Positions 12,901 through 24,900 of a DNA stretch of 64,000 bases are shown piece by piece. Source of the DNA: Bolinopsis microptera (Eukaryota > Ctenophora > Tentaculata > Lobata > Bolinopsidae); assembly GCF_026151205.1 (NCBI RefSeq), contig NC_087074.1:6510001-6574000 (forward strand). The letters run 5' to 3'. The notes below the pieces were generated by a model. That model saw only the letters and a list, made by a program, of their open reading frames with translations. It was not told where the DNA came from and did not search any database. Numbering within the stretch: position 1 is the stretch's first letter; each line of letters opens with the position of its first letter. A program made the translations under genes and the position numbers.

Positions 12901-15900
12901 ATGGTAGTCACTGATACACCATATATTCCAAAAATAGCATGCATGTATTTTAAAAGTTGATATAATTTAATAATTTGCATGAAACAGTGTATTTATATCA
13001 TGTACATATAATATCACAAATAAAACGTAAAAAACCGTATGCCAAATTATTAAAAATTCAAGATACGATCAAATTCAACACAAATCACTCACTAACAGTC
13101 ATAATCTACTCAGCTACAGTTATAGAAACGGAAGATCATCCCTCATGTCACTAGATGAACAGTTGAGAGTGTTATCAGCTCTGTTTCACTACCCACCCAG
13201 TCAACACCACATACCACCACCATCGGCCAGGTTCACAGCTTATCACGTGGCGTGACGTCATGTCACGTGCCGTTACGTCACATCAAGTGATGTAATATCA
13301 CGTCACGTGATGATCATCACTCACGCAACTGTTTTCGCTGTCTGAAATATAACTTAAGTTTTATTCAATGCTCTACAAAATATTACAATGCTATATTTCT
13401 GTCTTAGTACCCTCTGAGGAGATACCTATTTCAGTTTTTAGTGTTGGATGATAGTTGAATAAAGTTGGCTGGAGTTTTTAACTTGGAATTCCCGTGAACA
13501 CTGTCACTAACCCCTATTATCAGACCGCAGCAGAGTTTGCAGAGAATACACATAGAGAACTCTAACAAGCACAGTGAGATAGATTTGAACCTGCTGATCA
13601 GAGCTGCTTCATTCGACCTCTACCTCCTCCCTTCCCTCTCTCTTAAACACGAGGTAAAACACTAGCATTTATATTCGACCTCTACCTCCTTCCTTCCCTC
13701 TCTCTTAAACACGAGGTAAAACACTAGCATTTATATTCGACCTCTACCTCCTCCCTTCCCTCTCTCTTAAACACGAGGTAAAACAATAGCATTTATATTC
13801 GACCTCTACCTCCTTCCTTCCCTCTCTCTTAAGGGGGCCGGGGGGGGTCTTCATCAAAATTCTCTCGAAATTGATTTTATAGTTGTTTCTGATAGAGGGG
13901 AGTGATATCTATCAGCTGCTTTTGGTCCCATGGAAAAATATTGTTCCTAGCCAAAATTATCGCCAGTCAAAGGTCAGCGCTTATGTGTAATTGTATTGCG
14001 CGAGCGATTTTCAATCGCGCGCCCTGAAAATCGAGTCTAAAAATCTATCTTCTCCTACATTTTTTGAGCAATCACCCTGAAACTTTCAGGATATGTTCTA
14101 TGGATCATTTAGAAGATATCTGTCGAGCCGAATTTTGAGATAGGCCTTAGAAGATTTTTTATTCAATTTTGAAAATCTTGGACCTCATTTTTTTACGATT
14201 TTTCCAGGTCCAAGATTTTCAAAAATGAATAAAAAATCTTCTAAGGCCTATCTCAAAATTCGGCTCGACAGATATCTTCTAAATGATCCCTAGAACATAT
14301 CCTGAAAGTTTCAGGGTGATTGCTCAAAAAATGTAGGAGAAGATAGATTTTCAGTCTCGATTTTCAGGGCGCGCGATTGAAAATCGCTCGCGCAATACAA
14401 TTACACATGAGCGCTGACCTTTGACTGGCGATAATTTTGGCTAGGAATAATATTTTTCCATGGGACTAAAAGCAGCTGATAGATATCACTCCCCTCTATC
14501 AGAAACAACTATAAAATCAATTTCGAGAGAATTTTGATGAAGACCCCCCCGGCCCCCTTAAACACAAGGTAAAACACTAGCATTTATATTCGACCTTTAC
14601 CTCCTTCCTTCCCTCTCTCTTAAACACGAGGTAAAACACTAGCATTTATATTCGACCTCTACCTCCTTCCTTCCCTCTCTCTTAAACACGCGGTAAAACA
14701 CTAGCATTTATATTCGACCTCTACCTCCTTCCTTCCCTCTCTCTTAAACACGAGGTAAAACACTAGCATTTATATTCGACCTCTACCTCCTTCATTCCCT
14801 CTCTCTTAAACACGAGGTAAAACACTAGCATTTATATTCGACCTCTACCTCCTCCCTTCCCTCTCTCTTAAACACGAGGTAAAACACTAGCATTTATATT
14901 CGACCTCTACCTCCTTCCTTCCCTCTCTCTTAAACACGAGGTAAAACAATAGCATTTATATTCGACCTCTACCTCCTTCCTTCCCTCTCTCTTAAACACG
15001 AGGTAAAACACTAGCGTTTATATTCGACCTCTACCTCCTTCCTTCCCTCTCTCTTAAACACGAGGTAAAACACTAGCATTTATATTCGACCTCTACCTCC
15101 TTCCTTCCCTCTCTCTTAAACACGAGGTAAAACACTAGCATTTATATTCGACCTCTACCTCCTCCCTTCCCTCTCTCTTAAACACGAGGTAAAACACTAG
15201 CATTTATATTCGACCTCTACCTCCTCCCTTCCCTCTCTCTTAAACACGAGGTAAAACAATAGCATTTATATTGTGTGTTCTTGTTTAGATAGAACAAAAG
15301 GTAGCATCGTCCTTATAGTTATAAGGGTACGAATACCCGTTATACGCGAACGAATGTTGATATTAAAGTTTTTTTGGAAACGGAACAAAAACACGCACTA
15401 AAAGTACTACTGCCATGATATTCTGTTTACACCACTATTTCCTGCCCAGATAGGAGACCTACACATCAGGTTCGCTCAGAGCAAAGGACTGACGGCTCAG
15501 CTAGATATCCATCATCACGAGCTGTCCCTGAACGCAGAAGAGATAGATCTCCACACCCATCTCCCTCTACCTCAGATCTTTATCCGCGGGGAGAAGGTAG
15601 AAAACAAGATACTGTTTTAGTGGGCAATTGTATCAAGTGGTGGTATTATCAATTTCGAGGTGACCTTCGTAATTCAGAACCATCCAGTCAAGCTCTGCTG
15701 ATTGAGTAAAGTCACTCTCATAACATGTTTCTTATCTCTTTTTTGTTATCTCTACAAGACCCTTATCTTTCTTATCTCGACCCTTATCTGTGCAGGTAAA
15801 GAAGAGAGATCCCAGTGGTATAAGGAGTGGTATACACGGTGAGCACTACACGGGAGTTGTGGAGATCAAGACTTTCCAACTACAACTACCCACAACCATG

Positions 15901-18900
15901 TTGAACCACGTGCTGCTCGTTCAGAACGCATTCATGAAGGTAATTATGTGATAATCTAGATATTTATACCTCAGTTATTTCCTTTCCCCAAACTCCGCGG
16001 TAAATCGGGGTTTTACTGTATATAGCTTTAATGATAAGTGTTCAACCTTGAATATTGCTAGTTGGATGAAGGGAACGCAGTTGGTTAGCTGTTTTTGAAA
16101 AGGGTTGTTGTGTAATATGTTCAGTATGCAACTGAACTTGAAGGATGTTTTTTAATCTCTTTTTTGTAGAAATCAAGATATTTCAATGGGACTGATATCT
16201 AACTATCTAAACGTCGCATTTTTTTCGATTGAACGTGATACAATTGGAATTTGGAATTTTAGTTCTCCCCTTGTTCTGAGGGGGGGGATGCAACGTCAAT
16301 TAATGTCAGTATTCCATAAAAACCCCAAACTGACATTGACATTAATTGACATTAATTGACATTAATTGACATTAATTGACATTAATTGACATTAATTTGT
16401 CTTGAAATTTGAGATTATCATTATTCGATAAATATTCAAGATATTCACGTCTATGTAAGTTAGACCGGTTCAAAAAAACAAAATGTCCTTGAATATTTAT
16501 GAGTATGTTCTTATCTGTTGATCCTTAGGTTCAAAGACCACCAAAAAAAATTTCAGCTTCCAGCTCTTCCATCTTCGGTCCCCACCGGCCACGCCCATAT
16601 TTTATTAGTTTCTTATACAGGTAAAATATCTAGAATCGGCTTTTTTAGTATGAAGGAGTAATGTTAGCTGTTTAAGATTCGTTATTCAAATATAAATGTC
16701 ATGAAGGCATTTCGTTTAATGTGGGTTTTAAGTTCTGATGATGTTGAGAACCACGCCCTTGGATGGCCACGCCCATTTAAGAAAATTAAATTTCGGAAAA
16801 CCGTATTATTTTAGTTTTATTGTTTAATGATCTGAATTTTTTCACATTTCACATTTCCATATGTGATAGTAGTGAATAAATTGATGATATAAACGTTCTA
16901 AAGTGCTAAAAACATGGTAGAACTACATAATCTCTGGTCGAAAAATATCGTGTCAATTAATGTCAGTATTCCAAAATTTTGCAAAACTGACATTGACATT
17001 AATTGACATTAATTGACATTAATTGACATTAATTGACATTAATTGACATTAATTGACATTAATTGACATTAATTGACATTAATTGACGTTGCATCCCCCC
17101 CGTTCTGAGCAAATGGATATCATTATTGGATTATCCTCGGAACAAATTCCAATGTATCTTGTTGTCTGATGGCGATAATGATTATCGAAATTGATTCACG
17201 AATAATAGCATCCCTTACGAACTTTACCAATCTTTTCCGTTGCAGAACTTCATCAGTATAAATTGAGATACTGATGTCTTTTATATACTGTACACATATC
17301 TCGTTCATGCAGGTAACATTGCACTTGGATCTAGATTATTTCTGACTTTTACTGATCAATTATTTTTATCCTTTAGGAAGATTAATCTATAAGATATAGT
17401 ACAGGGTGGCCCATAAGTGACTACCCACACGCAACCTCTTAATAACTCACGTAATTCGTCTCCAAATTGCACCAAAATTTCAGAGATTATAGATATGGGT
17501 CAAACTTAGATTTCCTGAAAGTTTCGTAAGCCACGCCCAATTATAGTGGGCGTGGCGTGACACTCCCTCTTTTTCACTATTGTCTTCATAAAATGAGAAC
17601 GCTTTAAGCTAAGAACTCAAAATTTTTTGCACACATTTGGCTTGATAATTGAAAACTTTTCCAAAAGTTTCAAGTTCATTGGTTAAAATATGGCTGAGTT
17701 ATGACCATTTCAAAACTCATCGGATACGTGATCCGAGCACTCAGTCGACAGTCAGTGATCTCGTCACTTGGTTAATGGCCTGTTTGGCTCACATGCACCG
17801 CTTGATTGGTTGCAGCCTGCTTATGGGCCGGCCTATACAGCTGACTGCACCTAAAACGCTATCACACGAATTTATGGTGGTGTCACCATTTCAGGGCTTG
17901 TTAGCCCTGCTAGTCACAGGTTCCTTACAATCAATAAAAAGGAATGAACCATCCATTGAATCATCGAAAATGGTTCACTATCCTCCCTTTACTGCAGAAC
18001 AACGATTGTTCGTCTACCTGAAGAAAGAAAATGGGGAGTTCTACCCTCAGATTAAACGACAATTTCAGATTAAATTCAACCGACCACCCCCTTGCCGGAA
18101 AAGCTGCTTTGGCATTCATCACAAGATCAAGTTTACGTTTTCTGCACACGATCGGCGGAGAGTCGGCAGAAGACGAACTGCGAGGACTGTAGAAAACATC
18201 ACGATGGTTGTTGGTGACGTGATGGACACACCTAAGATTGGCACCCGGAAACGAGCTCCTGCCTTAGACATCAGCAGAACCCTTCAGCGAATCCTAAAGC
18301 AAGACCTTTCTAACCGGGCCTACCGAATCACAAAGAAACACAAACTTTTGGACCGTGATTTCCAATCGAGGATAGATTTCGCCAACACATTCCTGTCCAA
18401 GCAGAATGTGGATCCCTACTTTGAGGACGAAATCTGGTACAGCGACAAGGCCATATAAACGGATATGTCAACTCCCAGAATGCAATTCACTGGGGCTCTA
18501 CTAGACCGGATGAAGTGGTGGAGAGAACGGCTTTTCCTGAAAAGGTCACGATCTGGTTTTTATCCTAAAAATTTGTGTTTCCCTTTCTAGCAAAGTCATC
18601 ATCGGTATCCAATCAAAGCCTAATGAACCTCATTAATACACGCTAACGCCTTACTCTTGATCAGATTGGGTGACGAGATCACTAATTGAGTGCAAATATC
18701 ACTGACTGAGTGCTCGGATCACATATCCGATGGATTTTAAAATGGTCATAACTCAGCCATATTTTAACCAATGAACTTGAAACTTTTGGAAAAGTTTTCA
18801 ATTATCAAGCCAAATGTGTGCAAAAAATTTTGAGTTCTTAGCTTAAAGCGTTCTCATTTTATGAAGACAATAGTGAAAAAGAGGGAGTGTCACGCCACGC

Positions 18901-21900
18901 CCACTGTAATTAGGCGTGGCTTACGAAACTTTCAGGAAATCTAAGTTTGACCCATATCTATAATCTCTGAAATTTTGGTGCAATTTGGAGACGAATTACG
19001 TGAGTTATTAAGAGGTTGCGTGTGGGTAGTCACTTATGGGCCACCCTGTAATATAATCATTGTTCAAAAAGAGAATTTAAAAACAAATACACAATTTCCA
19101 TCATTCTTCAACAAGAGAATAAAAAACAAATTTTCGAGATTTTTACCGATCAAGGTTGAATAAATAAGTTTTAATTCTTTCTTGAAGTTTTAAATCATAC
19201 ACGCACACAGAATTTGACTACAGAAATAATTGGCCTATCTTATCTTTGTCTCTTCCCACGATCAAACCCTTTTGCTTACTCCAGTTACTTTGGCTCCAGC
19301 ACTACAATAATAAGCCAGTCTGTTCCTCTGTATTCCTCCGAAAGGGTCACTGACGATACAGTCTACAGTGAACACCGTCCTCACTGGGGGGTACCAACAG
19401 ACACCCTCCCACTGGCTACACTTCCAGTGCTGGCCACACTCCGTCTCCAGTCCCCACACCTTACCACCCTCAACACATGCTGTCTTATCTTCTTACCCCT
19501 GAAGATCATGATGGTGGGGTTCACCAGAGAGCTGATGAAGGGGAGGATAGTGGAGGTGATGAACAAAGCCAGGGACATGTAGGGGGACATGTCCCGTACC
19601 TCGTGTAGAAACACAATAGTAGTGATGAAGTAGAGGGTGTTCACTGCCACGTACACTGAGGTTAGCATGAGGATAGTCTCTGTTATCCTCCTGTTCACAC
19701 TGTTCTTCCTGCTCGCTGTTCCTGGCCTGCTCTGCATGTAGTAGATCTGAACCAGCATGGCGATTAGGGCTATCAGGGCTGGTATCACGAAGGGTATGAT
19801 GACACAGAGCGTCCAAATTACCTCGTGAGAGAAGACCAGGCAGAGTTTCCTACCAAGGTAGAGGATCACCCTCCTTCCGGCCATATTGAATACCAGGTTA
19901 AACCTGACTCTGTGCCAAATACTGGTCCCTCCCATATCTCTCTCCGACCAGTGCTCCAGACAGAGCAGAGTGAGGGTGAGCAGGAAGCAGGTCATGATGA
20001 CTGGGACCACGTGACCCCGTCTGAGTGTCACGTGGGGTGTGACAATGCTGACAGTCCTCACCAGCACTAGTACCAGGCTAACCCAGGTGGAGAACCGGCA
20101 GGTGAACGAGGCCACGCTGTACGAGGTGAGGATTATAGCGTGGTTCTGGTACGTGCTCGTTTGGAGGAGGTATCCTAGGGTAACGCTGGTTGCTATGGCA
20201 GCCACCCCGCTCAGCAGGTCACATGATACGAGGGAGAGGTAGACGAAGGGGATCACTTGACCACGTCTAGGAATGTAGTAGGTGAGGAGGAGGAAGTTGG
20301 CGGAGATACAGAGGAGTCCTAGCATTCCGCAGAGCACTGCAAGGAACATCAGCAACCCTCGTTCTGACAGGAACTCTCGAGCTTTGCTTTCGTCTTGAAG
20401 GATTCCTACGAAAAGAGATTTTCGTCAGAATGTTCTGATTGAAATCATATGAGCTTTATTACGAAATATATCAAAGTTTGAAGAATACTTGGTGGCCCGA
20501 AATATTTTCTCGTTATTCACAGAGCTGAGTAGTAGATTATTCATAGAAATAACTTACCTAGAACCGGATCAGTAATGTATGTAGAAAAGATTTCTGTGAA
20601 AATTCTGTCATCACAATGACCGTACAATTGTCTTAACGTTTCTCTGTCAAACCCCATCCTAGATCCCTTTTTTATAATTAAAATGATTGCAAAATAACAT
20701 GATTAAATAATTAATTAACATCAAATGGTGATACAAATTAGAATCGTTTAATAAAACCTTCGAATAATCAGATCTTATTGTTTCTTGTCCTACAAGTTGT
20801 CTTTGAATGAGATCAACGTATTACATTTTTACTATTAATTTACAACTATTACGGTGAAAAATGGTAGTCAACAAACTCGACAAGTGGTACGACAATTACT
20901 CCTCGTATTTTACAAATTAATTTAAATTTAATGACTTTTCAGGAAATCAACGAGTTTTTGGACACGATAAACCTTATCAGATACACGGTAGAAAAAACAA
21001 ATCCGATAGCAAAGAGCAGCAGCAGCTTACCTACCAGCCCTCACATGATACCTTTCGCTTTCACCATGAAGCTACAGGTAATGAAGAGTTTCACTTTCAC
21101 CATGAAGCTATACAGGTAATGAAGAGTTTCACTTTCACCATGAAGCTATACAGGTAATGAAGAGTTTCACTTTCACCATGAAGCTACAGGTAATGAAGAG
21201 TTTCACTTTCACCATGAAACTCAAGTAATGAAGAGTTTCACTTTCACCACGAAGCTATAGGTAATGAAGAGTTTCACTTTCACCATGAAGCTCAGGTAAT
21301 GAAGAGTTTCACTTTCACCACGAAGCTACAGGTAATGAAGAGTTTCACTTTCACCATAAAACTCAAGTAATGAAGAGTTTCACTTTCACCACGAAGCTAT
21401 AGGTAATGAAGAGTTTCACTTTCACCATGAAGCTCAGGTATTAAAGAGTTTCACTTTCACCATGGAGCTCAGGTAATGAAGAGTTGTACTTTCACCAAAA
21501 CCCAGCAGAACCTGAGCTAAAGTGAAGCGCCGAACTCCAAACTTTTCAATAAAACTGAACCAAGTCCAAACTTAAAATATTAACATCACAGTGGTTGGTA
21601 GTTCGAATAATATAAGCTATACGAAATGGTAACCGTTGGTGAATTGACATTATCACTGTTTATTAGCGAATGTGGTGAAGAGTTTAAACATAGCGTTGAA
21701 ATTATATACAGGACGTAGTATGACTCGGGGGTACTCAATTTCCCTTCTCTACTTTTGAGAATTAGTGTCATTGTCAAGTGTCAACTGTTATTTTGGACTG
21801 GATCGTCACGGTATGTGTAACGGATTACGGAGGTTGGGGAGCGATCATAACCTTGATTATTACAGTTTTGATCTCAGTTAAGGGTCAAAATCTGAATGTT

Positions 21901-24900
21901 TTGTAAATGGCTGTGATTAAATCACAAGAATTCAAATTGTCGTGGATAGCCAATGATCGTGGATCCTTTGTCCATGACCATCACAACCTGAATTTGTTCA
22001 AATTATGGTCACTGTACTCCTAAACCCCCTATAATTACAATTCCATCCGTGCTGGAGGACCGCCAACAATTTAACGCAACAGTTACAACTAAGAAAGAAC
22101 AAGTTTGCGGTTGTGAGTGTAGGAACTCGAGAGCAACCTCAATACCCAGATTATCGACTTAAGTTTTGTATGCAGATGTGTGAGGAATAATCGGTCTTAA
22201 GGAGGAGTAATCGGTCTTTCACTGTTTTAAAACCGTACCTGTGATAACCGTACTTGCAATGTTAAGGTGATAACAGTCTTAACAGAAGGTGTTCGTGCTC
22301 CTGTGATTAATAATGAACGATAGAGAACGAAAGTTTAAACCCCAGAGGTTCAAACCCCAGAATTTTAAGCCATACAAGAAGTTTGTTTCACTGTTTTCGG
22401 CCACTCACCCAGTAAAATGAGTAAGCAAGTAATTTGTAAAACAGGTTCAAATTTTCAAGGTCTATATTTTAAATGGCGTGTAAATTACAGCAGATTTGAA
22501 GTGAAAACATGCTAATTGGAATCTAATCTAAAAAGTAAAAACTAAACATAAAGTATTACTAGCGCTAAAGTGTCTGGAATCTAATCATTAGATAAACAAT
22601 ATTTATTATGTTTTCCCAAAACTAACAGTTAAATCATAAAATATAAACTCCACGATAACAATCCTCTCCTTCAGGGTATCGACTTGTTGGCTACAACACC
22701 CTCTGACCTGGCAATGTCGCTAAAAACAGAGACAATAAACGTGGAAGTGAAGAACAGGATGGTCACAGAGCGCATCACTGTGGCTCGGGATCGGGAGCAA
22801 ATAAGTGAGTACATACTATAACATACTATAACTACTGGCTAACTATAAGTATTTAACTACTGGCTCGGGATCGGGAACAAGTAGTACCACTAGGTTTTAG
22901 ACAGATACTTCACAGTAAGAGTACAGTAAGCAGTTGTATAGGAAGCTATAAGGGTGCGTCCTTATCACAAGGTACTGAAGCTCGTGGTCGTTATCATGCA
23001 GAGTGGAGCACCATTTCACACGTCATGTACTGCATGATGGTCTACCGAAATGAGGTTTTTACTACGGAAGGAGCACAGGGTAGCTCTCAGGTCTATTCCG
23101 TGGAAATTTCATGCTAGGATTCTTCTTTAGAGAGTTGAGATACTGCCGTATAAATTTACTCAATAATAGATTTGAACAATTCTGCAAATTTTGCAGAATT
23201 CATCAAATTTTGCATTTGCGCAGAAATTCAGATGGCGTACGCTCGATTGTTAACAATATTATATTAGGAATATAAAGCCCATGGTCACAGGGAGGAAGCA
23301 ACTACATGTAGTATGTTTTTAAACTGGCCAGTTTGAGCTCTTGGTAGACTGCAAAGGGCGAGGCACAAATCTAAAAGAAAATGTGATGAACCAAGCACAT
23401 TTAACATAGGCCTCACTTACTTTCTGTTCTGAGGAATAAGACGTCCAGATCTTTTCAAAACTGGTCGGTTTAGGCTTTGACAGAGGCTGAGGCACAAATC
23501 TAAATATGCTAAACTAATGGTATGTCCATTGTCCATTGTTCAGAAAACATGAGATACACTATGCTCATCTACACGGTCTGAACATTCAAATGTTGGCTCA
23601 ATTTAACATAACCGAAGATATCCGTTATGTTAATGTCACCACCCATTATATTCATGCTTTTCATCACAATATGATACAAGCAGTTCACGTTATTTGAGCT
23701 ATAAACAGTCCTTTAGATATATATAATCTGTTAGCTTTTAAGTTCTAAAATCAGAAATGCTGAATAAAGTCCTTCATTTTTCTGCCGGTCCATCTAGCAG
23801 AATTATCTTCCTACGTCGCGTTTTGCAAGCAGCTGACTTGACTGTGCGAAGCTTTATGAATTAATCTGTTCAATATTGAATCTAGTAACGAACTGCGATA
23901 CAACATCCTGGCCACGGCCACGACTAAAAATAATAAACTGATATAATTTCAGTCGAGAGACCTCGCATGTTCATCAGCACGATGATAACGACTGACATCA
24001 CATTGGGTCAGCTAGCTGATATCGACCCCGGGGTGCCCAGATCCAGCGAGGAGGACATGATCAAGTTCCTTCAGTTCAGAGCTACTGCTAGTTTGGGTAA
24101 CGATGAGGTAGGTTTTACTGGTGCACACAATTCCATAAATTGGAACCAGTATTAAATACATCAGCAGTCAACTCTCAACAGTTTAGTTATAAACACGGTT
24201 TCTTGATATTATGACCTGAATTCTTTCAGGGCTTGTTCGAGAATAAGCTGAGTTCGAGTGAGTCTTTCCACGCAACCATTTCCAACCCTCAACTGTTCAT
24301 GCAGCCCGGTGCCTTCGACAAAGCGCTGCTGTTTTACCTCAACTTCAAGACTGCTTACGCTATATTTAACGATGACAGACAAAAGCTCAACGTTGAAACG
24401 GTTACCGCTACTGAAACCTTCAAAAACCGGTTCAATCTCCCTGAAGGTCCCCCAGTTTTGCCAACCAACACTCAGCTGAAGATGACAGTGAAGAATCTAG
24501 CCGTGTGTCTGCCAATCCAGAGAAGCAACGTGACGTCACCAGGCGACGAATTACTGTCAGCCTCTCAGACTGACCTCGTCAAGTATTCTGCCAGTGACGG
24601 TGCTCTCTCCATATCCATTAAAACAGCCGAAATGAAGATGGCATTCGGAACAATCCACAATAACAAGGGACTGTTCAACGACTTTGTTATCAGGTTCATT
24701 GATGAGTTCGACGAGAAGAAATGGATGGAAAACGCTGTACCACGGAGTAGTGAGAAGGAAATGAACTCCATAGCTGTAGATTCGGGTAACTACGACTACA
24801 CCACCCTGACCACCTCACCCACCGTGACCAACAAGGAGACTGGGTTAGAAGGGGAGCAGTCTGGGAAGATGACAGTTGGAGTGAACAGTGATATCAAGGG

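Noticed and set aside
13231-15449. CRISPR-like regular repeats (62-bp units)
   Set aside because: Head-to-tail units without unique spacers, founded on an exon end in an animal gene; a minisatellite, not CRISPR.
17649-17969. 5' extension of the mariner transposase frame
   Set aside because: It lies in the inverted repeat; the recognisable helix-turn-helix starts just after ATG 17970.
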